A stretch of 64,000 nt of DNA from an uncultured Pelagibacteraceae bacterium. GTDB lineage: Bacteria; Pseudomonadota; Alphaproteobacteria; Pelagibacterales; Pelagibacteraceae. The translations under genes were made by a program, and so were the position numbers. The notes under the pieces were generated by a model that did no database searches, was not told the origin of the DNA, and saw nothing but the letters and a program-made list of their open reading frames with translations. Within the stretch, counting starts at the first letter, position 1. Each line of letters starts with the position of its first letter. The stretch spans positions 371,803-435,802 of the forward strand of contig CACDEB010000001.1 of the NCBI GenBank assembly GCA_902551755.1, read 5' to 3'. Shown here piece after piece: positions 8,004 to 16,757 of the stretch.

Positions 8004-8891
8004 ATGGGAGAAATAAAAGGCATTTATGCGGCGGCTGTTTCTATACTAAATGATGACTTATCATTAGATGTTAACAAAACAGTAAAACACTGTGAAAATA
8101 TAATAAATGATGGTTGTCATGGAGCGGTTTTATTTGGGAGCACTGGTCAATCACAGTTAATACCTCTTAATGAAAAAATTGAGATGATTAATTTTGTCTC
8201 AAAAAACGACAAAATTAAAGAAAAGTTGATCATTGGAACTGGACTAAATTCACTAGTAGAAAATATAAATTTCTTAAAATTATCTTTGAATATTGGTTTT
8301 AATAAATTTTTGATTATGCCTCCAGCTTACTATAATTACGGAGATAAAGAGGTAATAGAATATTATACAAAATTAATTAAATCTGTTCCAGATGCGAAAA
8401 TAATTCTTTATAACTTTGAAAAACTTTGTGGATATAAATTTTCTGTTGATTGTGTTGAAAATTTAGCAGCCAAATTTCCCAAAAATATAATTGGTGTAAA
8501 AGACAGCTCATACAATCTTATGGGAAACCTTAAAATCAGAAATTTTTCTATTTTACCTGGATCAGAATTGAAACTCCTAACTGGGCTTAAGAAAGATTGT
8601 TCTGGAATAATAACAGCCACATGTAATGTTACCGCCAAACTTGCGAGAAAAGTTTTTGATGACTTTGAACAAAATAAAGATCAAACTGTAAATGATAAAT
8701 TGTGTGAAGTTAGAAAAGCTTTTGATCAGTTTAATTTAATATCAGGCTTACATTCATTTCTTAGTTTAACTGATAAGCAGTTTTTAAATATATTACCTAC
8801 ATGTTCCCTACTTAGTAAACAGGATGAGAAAACACTCATAGATAAACTTAAAGATTTAGACTTTTTAGGAAAGGATTTTAAAGCTGCATAA
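8004..8891 (+). CDS. DapA/NanA-family class I aldolase
   Basis: A TIM-barrel lyase using a Schiff-base lysine. Tyr136 in LYNFEK and Lys166 in GVKDSS match Tyr133 and Lys161 of E. coli DapA. The GTTGE loop appears as GSTGQS (residues 45-50). The Glu-to-Gln change and the NFEK in place of NVPGR make a true dihydrodipicolinate synthase less certain; a sugar-acid aldolase or dehydratase is possible. It is the first gene of a rightward trio with the cfa gene one base downstream. Confidence 0.8.
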   Translation: MGEIKGIYAAAVSILNDDLSLDVNKTVKHCENIINDGCHGAVLFGSTGQSQLIPLNEKIEMINFVSKNDKIKEKLIIGTGLNSLVENINFLKLSLNIGFNKFLIMPPAYYNYGDKEVIEYYTKLIKSVPDAKIILYNFEKLCGYKFSVDCVENLAAKFPKNIIGVKDSSYNLMGNLKIRNFSILPGSELKLLTGLKKDCSGIITATCNVTAKLARKVFDDFEQNKDQTVNDKLCEVRKAFDQFNLISGLHSFLSLTDKQFLNILPTCSLLSKQDEKTLIDKLKDLDFLGKDFKAA

Positions 8892-8892
8892 A

Positions 8893-10083
8893 ATGAAACT
8901 AGTTAATTTTTTAAATGATCTATTCAAAGAAGATGGATTTAGATTAATTGATGCGAATAAAAGAGAATATTTAATTGGAAAACCCAAGAAAAAAAATCCT
9001 ATTATCTTGGAACTACTAGACTCATCTATGCATTACAAACTTTTGCTACTTCCTGAATTATACTTAGGAGAAGGTTATATGGATGGTAAAATTAAGATAC
9101 ACAATGGTACTATCACAGAATTTTTAGAAATTACTTTAAAAAATCTTGGAAAACGACATCCAAATAATTTAAGCAAGATGGTAAATAAAATATTAGGCAC
9201 ATATAAATATTTGACCAATTTTAATTTTGCAAAACAATCAAAAAAAAATGTAGCTCATCATTACGATATATCTGAAAAACTTTATGATCTATTTTTAGAT
9301 AAAAAAAGACAATATTCTTGTGCTTATTTTAAAAACGATAATGACACTTTGGAAGAAGCACAAAATAACAAAATTAATCATATAATAAAAAAATTAAATA
9401 TTAAGGATAATCAAACTGTTCTTGATATTGGTTCAGGATGGGGCGGAATGGCAATAGAAATTGCAAAAAAAACAAAAGCCAGAGTCCTTGGTATAACCTT
9501 ATCAGAAAACCAACTCAAGTATAGCAGACAAAAAGCAAAGGAAATGAATCTTGAAAACCAAGTAGAGTTCAATCTAATTGATTACAGAGAATTAAAATCA
9601 AAATTTGATAGAATTGTAAGTGTTGGTATGTTTGAACATGTTGGAAAAAAATTTTATAGAAAATACTTTAAATGTGTCCACGATCTTTTAAATGAAAATG
9701 GAGCTGCATTAATCCATACTATTGGTTCGATTGATAGGCCTAGAGACCCACAACCTTGGATTTCTAAATACATTTTTCCAGGTGGCTACACACCTAGCTT
9801 AAGCGAAATTGCAAGACCGATAGAGGACTCAAACTTAATTCTAAATGATTTAGAAGTTTTAAGATTGCATTACGCACACACTTTAAGAAATTGGAGAGAA
9901 AGATTTCTTAATAAAAAAGATAAAGTATTGGAAATGTTTGATGAAAGATTTTTAAGAATGTGGGAATTTTATTTAGCTGGTTGTGAGATGGCTTTTAAAT
10001 GGGGAGATCAGGTTGTATTTCAATTACAATTGAGCAAGAATAAAACCACAATACCACCTACAAGAGACTATATTTATCAATAA
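8893..10083 (+). CDS. cfa: Cyclopropane-fatty-acyl-phospholipid synthase
   Basis: A SAM-dependent enzyme that methylenates double bonds of membrane phospholipid acyl chains. The N-terminal lipid-binding part contains LYLGEGYMDGKIKIH (about residues 56-70). The methyltransferase domain begins at AHHYDISEKLYDLFLD, with the SAM loop VLDIGSGWGG at residues 176-185. SVGMFEHVGKKFYRKYF and the late segment HYAHTLRNWRERF are characteristic of Cfa. Length (396 aa) is normal. It is probably cotranscribed with the aldolase gene. Confidence 0.95.
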   Translation: MKLVNFLNDLFKEDGFRLIDANKREYLIGKPKKKNPIILELLDSSMHYKLLLLPELYLGEGYMDGKIKIHNGTITEFLEITLKNLGKRHPNNLSKMVNKILGTYKYLTNFNFAKQSKKNVAHHYDISEKLYDLFLDKKRQYSCAYFKNDNDTLEEAQNNKINHIIKKLNIKDNQTVLDIGSGWGGMAIEIAKKTKARVLGITLSENQLKYSRQKAKEMNLENQVEFNLIDYRELKSKFDRIVSVGMFEHVGKKFYRKYFKCVHDLLNENGAALIHTIGSIDRPRDPQPWISKYIFPGGYTPSLSEIARPIEDSNLILNDLEVLRLHYAHTLRNWRERFLNKKDKVLEMFDERFLRMWEFYLAGCEMAFKWGDQVVFQLQLSKNKTTIPPTRDYIYQ

Positions 10084-10109
10084 ATTACTGATAATTTTGA
10101 AATCTCCTG

Positions 10110-11264
10110 ATGAAAAAAAATAAAAAAAGAAAAAAAAAAATCATTAAGAAAAAAAAATCTCAGAAAAAAGCCAAAAGAAGTTTTAAGCGAGCCAAAATAA
10201 GAAAAAAGAGTAAAAAAAAAATAAAAAAAATCTCAAAAAAAAGGTCTCAAAAACAGACGGGTTTTTTAGCAAAATTCATTTTTTTACAAGAAAGTATAAA
10301 AAGTAAACTACGTTTCAAAATCAACCTTAATCCTGAAAAGAAAATTCAGGGTTTTTTTGATTTAATTGAAAAGAAAATTATTGATACTAGGAAGTTAATT
10401 ATTGAAGAAAAGCAGAAGTTTAAAATACGAGAGGTTGAGAGGGAAAGACAACAAAAAAGAGCGGAGGAAAAAGCTAAAATAGATTTATTAAAGAAACAGG
10501 TTGAGCTTAAAAAAACCGAGTTAAAAGAGGAAAAAAAGTTACAAATAGAGAGAGCTAGAGATCTTAAGAAATTTTTAAGACAAGAACAGGCAATTTTAAG
10601 AGAAGAGCAAGCTGAGGTTCAAAGGAAGTTTCTTGAAGAAATTAAGATAGAAAAACAAATTGAAAAATTCAGAATAAGAGAGGTAAAAGAGTTAGAAAAT
10701 CTAGAGCGAATTTCCTTAAAAGAAAAAAGAGACGACTATAGCGAAATCCAAGAGAGAATAGATAAGTTAAAAGAAAAATATAGGCTAATTAGAGATCAAA
10801 AAATTCGCGAGCGATTAGAAGCGTTAGGAATAAAAACTTTAGATGAAGATGATAGAGAAACTTTATTAAAAAAGGAAAAAAATTATATTGCTGCTAGACA
10901 ACTAGTAGAAACATCTTTAGAGAGCTTTTATAGAAGTGCCTCAAGTTTAGTTTTTCAATTAAACAAAAGACATCTTACAAGGGACATGTCTATATTCAGA
11001 TGTATTGATAGAAGGTTTGAAACAGGTGAGATATTTATAAAGTGGGATGAGTCCAATGATGATGAATGGCTTATACTGATTTATATTAAAGATAATTCAC
11101 CAGAGGGAAAAATAATTATTGAAGATAAATGCAATCATGAAAAATATTTTTCAGATGAATATCAGTCAAATGAAATATTTAAGGCATCAGATAAAATGGT
11201 AGACTCACTAACACAACTTTTATATCGTGAGCGAAGTAAGAATGTTAATCAATCACTTACGTAA
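10110..11264 (+). CDS. Lysine-rich coiled-coil protein of unknown function
   Basis: I do not recognise a family. Residues 1-50 are dominated by Lys and Arg, with long K runs and almost no acidic residues, like a histone H1-type tail. Residues about 75-260 are heptad-rich Glu/Lys/Arg and should form a long coiled coil. Residues about 265-384 look globular, with SASSLVFQLNKRHLTRDMS and EWLILIYIKDNSPEGK. No signal peptide or membrane segment is seen. The tail could bind nucleic acid or ribosomes. The 5' end contains A runs of 11 and 9 bases and no Shine-Dalgarno. The 3' end overlaps the convergent regulator gene by 16 bases. Confidence 0.75.
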   Translation: MKKNKKRKKKIIKKKKSQKKAKRSFKRAKIRKKSKKKIKKISKKRSQKQTGFLAKFIFLQESIKSKLRFKINLNPEKKIQGFFDLIEKKIIDTRKLIIEEKQKFKIREVERERQQKRAEEKAKIDLLKKQVELKKTELKEEKKLQIERARDLKKFLRQEQAILREEQAEVQRKFLEEIKIEKQIEKFRIREVKELENLERISLKEKRDDYSEIQERIDKLKEKYRLIRDQKIRERLEALGIKTLDEDDRETLLKKEKNYIAARQLVETSLESFYRSASSLVFQLNKRHLTRDMSIFRCIDRRFETGEIFIKWDESNDDEWLILIYIKDNSPEGKIIIEDKCNHEKYFSDEYQSNEIFKASDKMVDSLTQLLYRERSKNVNQSLT

Positions 11265-12673
11265 ACAGATACGCCTCTAGCATTCACATCAACATCAAAT
11301 TTTTTGTGAAGAGGAGGGAAGGCTCTTTGTGAACAATCAAGCCTATCACAAGTTCTGCAGGATACACCAATTGGAATTTCTGTTTTCTTATCACTTAAAC
11401 TTAAATTTTCAGTGTAAACGAAATCTTTGGCATACTTGGCTTCGCAACCAAGACCTATTGAAAGCATACTTTTTTTTTGTCCGTATCTTCCAACACCTTT
11501 TTCAACAGTTCTTGCAATACAAACATATTTTTCCCCGTTAGTCATTTTACTTACAGCAGCTTGTATTACGCCAGGTCTTGAAAATGCTGAATATACGTTC
11601 CATCTCGGACAAGCGCCCCCATATCTTGGAATTTCTATACCAGACAAAGAAAACCTTTTTGAGATATTTCCGGCAACATCTACCCTTAAAAAATGAAAGG
11701 GGATACCCGGTAACTTAGGATCCTGCAAGCTTGTTACTCTATGCGCAACTTGTTCAAACGAGGTTGCAAAAGTATTTTGAAGCAGTTCTAAGTCATATTT
11801 CAGTTTTTTACATTCAGAATGGAATAATTTGTAAGGCATCAAAATTGCTGCTCCACAATAATTCAATAACGCAATTTGGGTAAGTCTTTTGGACTCTTCT
11901 GTTGGAAATTTAAATTCAGACAAATAATTGTTTATTTTTTCCATGGCCCCTTCCTGAGCTATTTGGGCTGCTGCATGTAGTTTCTTAGTTTCTAATGAAT
12001 TATAATCGCTTAACAAAAGTTCTTTTTTATTTTTATCAAAAATTTTTGAGAAAGGTTTACCCTCGTCAGGAATTACATCTTTAACTGTGATTGAATACTC
12101 TGTTTTTAAAAACTCACATAATGCAACATATCTTGTACGATTATTCTTTTGAACTTTTTCAAAAACACTATTTGCAAATTCCTCTAATTTTGGAAAATAA
12201 TTTTTCTTTTCTTGTAAAAAATCAGAAATTACTTCACCAGGGAAAGCAGTTTTTCTGCTGTCAATAATTTTTCCTGATAAGTTTTCTACTTTGTTAATTA
12301 TTTCATGATCTTTTTGCTTAAAATTATCTCCTAACTTTATTAAAGCTTTTGCAATTTTAGGGTTTGTATTTACAAGATCTTTAACCTCTGGTCCCACAAT
12401 GTCTAAATCCTCAAATAACTTATCGTCTAGCAATTCTGATATGTCATTAACTAGGTTTAAGTCAGATTTATTCGTTAAATCTGAAAGTTCAATTTTTAAC
12501 TCTTCACAAACTTTTAATAATAAATCCCCGTCAATTTTTCTTTTTCCACTCTCAATTAAATTCAGATAGCTTGCAGAAATCCCTAGTTGTTCTGCTAATT
12601 TATTCGCCTGGATCCCTAATTGACGTCTAAAAGACTTGATTTTTGGTCCTATTTTAAGATCAACTTGACTCAT
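11249..12673 (-). CDS. ScfR/RamB-type XRE regulator of short-chain/C2 metabolism
   Basis: A 474-residue transcription factor. The N-terminal HTH_3 domain covers about residues 8-65 (KSFRRQLGIQANKLAEQLG, then YLNLIESGKR). The central region resembles the M78/IrrE peptidase fold, but the HExxH helix is degenerate (LHAAAQIAQE), as in ScfR relatives. The C-terminal DUF2083 region has cysteines at 439, 442 and 447 (CRTCDRLDC). Relatives such as RamB, PrpR and MccR control glyoxylate or methylcitrate genes. Here it is divergent from isocitrate lyase, so aceA is the obvious target. Confidence 0.88.
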   Translation of the reverse strand: MSQVDLKIGPKIKSFRRQLGIQANKLAEQLGISASYLNLIESGKRKIDGDLLLKVCEELKIELSDLTNKSDLNLVNDISELLDDKLFEDLDIVGPEVKDLVNTNPKIAKALIKLGDNFKQKDHEIINKVENLSGKIIDSRKTAFPGEVISDFLQEKKNYFPKLEEFANSVFEKVQKNNRTRYVALCEFLKTEYSITVKDVIPDEGKPFSKIFDKNKKELLLSDYNSLETKKLHAAAQIAQEGAMEKINNYLSEFKFPTEESKRLTQIALLNYCGAAILMPYKLFHSECKKLKYDLELLQNTFATSFEQVAHRVTSLQDPKLPGIPFHFLRVDVAGNISKRFSLSGIEIPRYGGACPRWNVYSAFSRPGVIQAAVSKMTNGEKYVCIARTVEKGVGRYGQKKSMLSIGLGCEAKYAKDFVYTENLSLSDKKTEIPIGVSCRTCDRLDCSQRAFPPLHKKFDVDVNARGVSVYVSD

Positions 12674-12681
12674 ATTTTCTA

Positions 12682-12698
12682 TTTGTAAACTTTGTAAA
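12682..12698. promoter_or_regulatory. Operator pair 1 (TTTGTAAA tandem) next to the regulator start
   Basis: TTTGTAAA occurs at 12682-12689 and again at 12691-12698, a 9-base period. It lies 9-25 bases upstream of the regulator start codon, where binding would block its own transcription or translation start. A weaker inverted copy (TTTACA) follows at 12705. Its near-identity to pair 2 beside the aceA promoter argues for one binding protein, presumably the ScfR-type regulator. Confidence 0.65.
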
Positions 12699-12749
12699 TT
12701 ATTATTTACAATAAATTTCTTTATTTTACAAGGGTTTTATTTAATTTAA

Positions 12750-12778
12750 TTGATTTTGTAAATTTTGTAAATTATAAG
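12750..12778 (+). promoter_or_regulatory. Promoter of the small ORF/aceA unit with embedded operator pair 2
   Basis: TTGATT (12750-12755), a 17-base spacer and TATAAG (12773-12778) make a plausible sigma-70 promoter. Two TTTGTAAA boxes (12755-12762 and 12764-12771), again with a 9-base period, fill the spacer. The expected start point is about 12785, the A of the small ORF start codon. A factor on these boxes would compete directly with RNA polymerase. Confidence 0.62.
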
Positions 12779-12784
12779 ATCCAT

Positions 12785-12946
12785 ATGGACAACAAAAACA
12801 AAAAAAACTACTTAAAAAACCACGAAAATACATCAGAGAATATGCCCTCTAACAGCAGCTCAGGTATTTATTTAAGAGATGATCACTGTGATTGGGGTTC
12901 TAGCGGGATGAACGAATTCACTCAAGAATTTGTTGAAAATAACTAA
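12785..12946 (+). CDS. 53-residue small protein, possibly leaderless, upstream of aceA
   Basis: An open frame of 53 codons from ATG 12785 to TAA 12944-12946. It is hydrophilic: an Asn/Lys-rich N-terminus (MDNKNKKNYL), then NSSSGIYLRDDHCDWGSSGM and an acidic end. No family is recognised. The predicted transcription start coincides with the ATG, so translation would be leaderless; no Shine-Dalgarno is present. It lies between the operator-bearing promoter and aceA, 39 bases before the aceA start. It could be a real small protein or a leader peptide; a chance ORF is not excluded. Confidence 0.5.
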   Translation: MDNKNKKNYLKNHENTSENMPSNSSSGIYLRDDHCDWGSSGMNEFTQEFVENN

Positions 12947-12985
12947 TTTCGCTTAAATCTGACAACATCAACAAAAGGCAATTTA

Positions 12986-14263
12986 ATGGGTGCTGAAAAA
13001 AAGGTTTCTTACGATTTAAAAAGATTTGCAGGTATAAAAAGAGATTACAATCAAGAAGACGTTGAAAGATTAAGAGGTTCAATAAAAATTGAATACTCAA
13101 TTTGCAAACAACAATCCACAAAATTGTGGAATTTATTAAATTCTGAGCCATACGTTAATACACTTGGTTCTTTATCAGGTAATCACGCAGTTCAACATGC
13201 AAAAGCAGGTTTAAAGGCAATCTACTTAAGTGGGTGGCAAGTTGCAGCTGACTCCAATAGTGCGGGGGAAATGTATCCTGATCAATCTCTTTATCCATAT
13301 GACAGTGCACCAAAATTAGTTGAGGCGATGAATAATGCTTTGCTGAGAGCTGACCAAATTCAGCATATGGAAATTAAAGATGGAGATCAAAAGAAAGAAA
13401 AGAGAATAGATTACATGCTTCCAATAATTGCTGATGGTGAAGCTGGTTTTGGAGGACCATTGAATGTTTTTGAATTAACTAAAAAATTTATAAAAGCCGG
13501 AGCAGCCGGAGTTCACTTTGAAGATCAATTAGCAAGTGAAAAAAAATGTGGTCATATGGGTGGTAAAGTTTTGATACCGACAAGCCAAGCAATAAAAAAT
13601 TTAAAAGCCGCTAGATTAGCAGCTGACATAGCTGAAGTTCCTTTAATTATTCTTGCTCGAACTGATGCAAATGCAGCAAAACTAATTACAAATGATCACG
13701 ATGAAAATGACAAACCTTTCCTAACAGGAGAAAGATCTCCAGAAGGATTTTATTACGTTAAATCTGGAATCGATCAAGCAATTTCAAGAGGTCTTGCTTA
13801 TGCACCATACTCAGATCTTATATGGTGCGAAACCGCAACACCAAATTTGGACGAAGCGAAAAAATTTGCTGATGCTATTCACAAAAAATATCCTGGAAAA
13901 TTGTTAGCTTATAATTGCTCACCATCCTTTAACTGGAAAAAACATCTATCTGAAAATGAAATTGCAACTTTTCAGAAAAAAATTAGTGAGATGGGCTATA
14001 AATTTCAATTTATCACTTTAGCAGGTTTCCATACTCAAAACATAGCAATATTTGAATTAGCAGAAAAATACAAAGCCGAAGGTATGACAGCTTATTCAAA
14101 AATTCAAGAACGTGAATTTGCTAGGGAAAAGGATGGCTACACTAGCGTTAAACATCAAAGAGAAGTAGGAACATCCTATTTCGATGCAGTTTCAAATACA
14201 ATAAGTTCTGGAAAAAGTTCAACAACAGCAATGGAAGGATCAACTGAGTCCGAACAGTTTTAA
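12986..14263 (+). CDS. aceA: Isocitrate lyase
   Basis: Cleaves isocitrate to glyoxylate and succinate in the glyoxylate shunt. The catalytic motif [14 protein letters not shown] has its Cys at residue 188, and upstream lie [17 protein letters not shown] and [14 protein letters not shown] and the substrate segment [11 protein letters not shown] are also in place. Length (425 aa) fits the bacterial enzyme. Only AAGG precedes the ATG at 12986. It is downstream of a promoter carrying the ScfR-type boxes and directly abuts a small membrane-protein gene. Malate synthase is not in this window. Confidence 0.97.
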   Translation: MGAEKKVSYDLKRFAGIKRDYNQEDVERLRGSIKIEYSICKQQSTKLWNLLNSEPYVNTLGSLSGNHAVQHAKAGLKAIYLSGWQVAADSNSAGEMYPDQSLYPYDSAPKLVEAMNNALLRADQIQHMEIKDGDQKKEKRIDYMLPIIADGEAGFGGPLNVFELTKKFIKAGAAGVHFEDQLASEKKCGHMGGKVLIPTSQAIKNLKAARLAADIAEVPLIILARTDANAAKLITNDHDENDKPFLTGERSPEGFYYVKSGIDQAISRGLAYAPYSDLIWCETATPNLDEAKKFADAIHKKYPGKLLAYNCSPSFNWKKHLSENEIATFQKKISEMGYKFQFITLAGFHTQNIAIFELAEKYKAEGMTAYSKIQEREFAREKDGYTSVKHQREVGTSYFDAVSNTISSGKSSTTAMEGSTESEQF

Positions 14264-14557
14264 ATGATTACAAGTGGATTAATTCTAATCGTTTTATATT
14301 TATTATTATTGTACGCTTTTGAATGTATAAAATATTTCAATAAGATAGATGAAAGATTTGGAAACTCTTTATGGAGATGGTCATATGATTACCCTGTAAA
14401 AGGAAAACAAGATATCTCCAACATAGATGATCCGGAATTTGTGGCGTTGAGAAGAAGAAGAAATACTGCCGTAACTTGCATGTATTGGATTTTTTTCATA
14501 GGTTTTTTTGTGCTAATGAATTTTATAAGCCAAGTATTATTAAAAATATTTATTTAA
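14264..14557 (+). CDS. Small two-helix membrane protein coupled to aceA
   Basis: A 97-residue protein whose ATG follows the aceA stop codon with no spacer, so translation is probably coupled. Two hydrophobic helices (about residues 3-20 and 72-95) flank a cytosolic or periplasmic loop with RFGNSLWRWSYDYPVKG and a basic LRRRRN. I do not recognise a domain. Cotranscription with isocitrate lyase is the only clue to function. Its 3' end overlaps the convergent gene by 4 bases. Confidence 0.75.
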   Translation: MITSGLILIVLYLLLLYAFECIKYFNKIDERFGNSLWRWSYDYPVKGKQDISNIDDPEFVALRRRRNTAVTCMYWIFFIGFFVLMNFISQVLLKIFI

Positions 14558-15243
14558 TTAAATTTTTCAATATTTTTAACAATATACTCCCAATTCCCAA
14601 ATTTAGAATAAGTTATTTTTAAAATAATCTTTGATTGATCGTCTAGCCAAATATTAAATTCCTCTTTTTTTTTATCATCAATATTTTTCTTTAACACAAT
14701 TTTAAATCGACTTGTGTCATAACGATTATTGTCTATTTTAATAATTTCTTTCGATAAAAAGTAGACTTCTTGATGTTTTAAACTCCCAGAAAGTGGACTT
14801 ATAATTATATCTGATTGAAATATATTATGATTCCACCAATTTCCGATTACAACGTTAGATGATGCAGTACCGGTAAAAGAAGAACCTTTTATTTTGTAAA
14901 TTTTATTTTTTTCATCAAAAAATAAATTATTGTATTTTTTTTTTTTATTTTGAGTGGTTCTAGACTTATATTTCACTAATTTTCCATTTTTATAAGTCTC
15001 AGTAGATGATCCATCAATACTCAATAAATTATAACCTATGACATTTGCTTCAAAATTTATCTCATTTTTTACGATAAAAAAATTATTTTCAGCAGTAAAG
15101 AAATATTTATTGTAACCTATTTTTTTGCCATTTCTTAGCACATCCATTTCAATAGATTTTATTTTATTATAATGATCCTCATGAGAATATAAAAACGAAG
15201 GGTATATTAGAAAAAAAAAAAGAAAAAATAATTTAAATTTCAT
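14554..15243 (-). CDS. Periplasmic DUF6134-like protein
   Basis: A 229-residue secreted protein: the signal peptide covers about residues 1-20 (MKFKLFFLFFFLIYPSFLYS). It then shows beta-rich repeats typical of DUF6134/DUF3108-like proteins: DVLRNGKKIGYNKYFF, STETYKNGKLVKYKS, and VVIGNWWNHN. Such proteins are beta-sheet periplasmic proteins of unknown role. The stop/start junction with the upstream mannosyltransferase-like gene shares one base (15243), so the pair is an operon and may act together on the envelope. Confidence 0.72.
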   Translation of the reverse strand: MKFKLFFLFFFLIYPSFLYSHEDHYNKIKSIEMDVLRNGKKIGYNKYFFTAENNFFIVKNEINFEANVIGYNLLSIDGSSTETYKNGKLVKYKSRTTQNKKKKYNNLFFDEKNKIYKIKGSSFTGTASSNVVIGNWWNHNIFQSDIIISPLSGSLKHQEVYFLSKEIIKIDNNRYDTSRFKIVLKKNIDDKKKEEFNIWLDDQSKIILKITYSKFGNWEYIVKNIEKFN

Positions 15244-16694
15244 TATTTATTTTCCCACAAACTCAATTTTATACCACCTTGTAAAATTCTTTCTCTTAAA
15301 ACTTTAATGTTAGTTGACGGTTTGAAACAATCATTAACTGGAAGCGTTAAACAAAGGTTCCAAACTTTCCCTCTATAATTTTCAAGATTTCTATTTACAA
15401 GATTAATTTCGTATCTTTTGTTCTTTATTATCGTGTGTACATAATTAGATAAAACTATACCACTATGATCTGGTTTTTTATCAAACTTTGCTTCTCTATA
15501 AAGGATAATTTTGTTTGTTTCAGATTTTTTTATTATTTCAAAAGCAGCATCAAAGTCTGGCTTGAATTTTCCTCTCTCATGAAAAAATTGTTTAAAAGTA
15601 CTTTCAGTTAAATGATTACCCAAATTTATAAATACAAAAAGAAAGATTAAAAATTTTTTCAAATTTTTATTTTCTAAATAAAAAATTAAAATAGAAATTA
15701 TCAAAATAATCGGAATTAAAACAAACATTATGTATCTCGGAAAAATAATTGGTTTTAAAAAATAACCATAAACTAAAGGAGTGAAATATGATAAAAACAA
15801 CATTATAAACAAAAAAATCATTTTTTTATTACTGATAATTCTTCTCCATAGGCAGAGAGATAATAAAATCAAAATAATTAAATGAATTAAACCTAATAAT
15901 CTTGATCCAAAAAATTTTGAAAAGTAAAAATTTGAATAGAATTTCAAATCTGGTTGTTTTATCCAATTAATCGTATCTGTAACTAAAGAGATGTACTGCA
16001 AGTAGTGAAATAAAAAAAACAAAGTTAAAATCGAAACTATTGTCAATGAGATGTTTATTTTTTGTTTTTTTTCTTTAAAAAAAAAATAGTTTACAAATGT
16101 AAAACCGACTAAAGAAGCTAAAATAATAATGCTAAAGGGATGACTAAAAATAGACATAGACATAAATAAAGAAAAAAAGAAAAAGTTTTTAGTTAAAACT
16201 TTAGATCCGATCTCATCATAAAGATTGAAAAAAAATATCAAAGCCAGTGAGATTAAAAAAAATGTTAAAGTATAAACCCTCATTTCTTGAGAGTAAGCAA
16301 TTAAGAATATATTTAAACTTGTTAAACAAAGTGAAAGTAGATAACTTTTATTATCTACAAATTTCTTACATAAAATACTTATTGTAAAAATACTTGAAAA
16401 ACCTAATACAGCAGAAAATATTCTTCCTACGATTGGATCATAACCAAAAATTGAATTACAAATTTTGATTAAGTAATAATACAAAAAAGGTATTGACTCA
16501 GTTGATTTTACTCTTGAGAAGGTTTCAGTATATGACAAATTAGGGTCTGTAACCCAAAAAGAAAAAATTTCATCAAGCCAAAGGTTTTCATAACCAATGT
16601 TATAAAATCTAAAAATTAATCCTAACAAAATTATTAATAAAACCGAAACGTATATAAAAATATTATTTTCTTGAAACTTTAAAATTTTGAACAT
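15243..16694 (-). CDS. Polytopic GT39/PMT-like glycosyltransferase
   Basis: A 483-residue integral membrane protein with about ten hydrophobic helices. The first periplasmic loop has NLWLDEIFSFWV (about residues 36-47), the acidic catalytic-type motif of the GT-C fold (PMT_2/ArnT-like). It probably transfers a sugar from a polyprenyl-phosphate donor to an envelope acceptor. The C-terminal 150 residues are soluble. It is the first gene of a leftward pair with the DUF6134-like gene. Confidence 0.78.
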   Translation of the reverse strand: MFKILKFQENNIFIYVSVLLIILLGLIFRFYNIGYENLWLDEIFSFWVTDPNLSYTETFSRVKSTESIPFLYYYLIKICNSIFGYDPIVGRIFSAVLGFSSIFTISILCKKFVDNKSYLLSLCLTSLNIFLIAYSQEMRVYTLTFFLISLALIFFFNLYDEIGSKVLTKNFFFFSLFMSMSIFSHPFSIIILASLVGFTFVNYFFFKEKKQKINISLTIVSILTLFFLFHYLQYISLVTDTINWIKQPDLKFYSNFYFSKFFGSRLLGLIHLIILILLSLCLWRRIISNKKMIFLFIMLFLSYFTPLVYGYFLKPIIFPRYIMFVLIPIILIISILIFYLENKNLKKFLIFLFVFINLGNHLTESTFKQFFHERGKFKPDFDAAFEIIKKSETNKIILYREAKFDKKPDHSGIVLSNYVHTIIKNKRYEINLVNRNLENYRGKVWNLCLTLPVNDCFKPSTNIKVLRERILQGGIKLSLWENK

Positions 16695-16757
16695 ATTTAA
16701 AAGTAAATAGTTTTCCGATTTTTAAAAAACTAAAATTATATTATATTGACTAAAAAT

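Noticed and set aside
10110-10160. Frameshift or assembly error in the A runs at the start of the lysine-rich gene
   Set aside because: The frame stays open and the basic tail continues after the runs, so no error needs to be assumed.
12674-12985. Glycine riboswitch controlling glyoxylate metabolism, as reported for malate synthase in Pelagibacter
   Set aside because: The gap contains no glycine-aptamer-like conserved segments; it is occupied by operator repeats and a small ORF.
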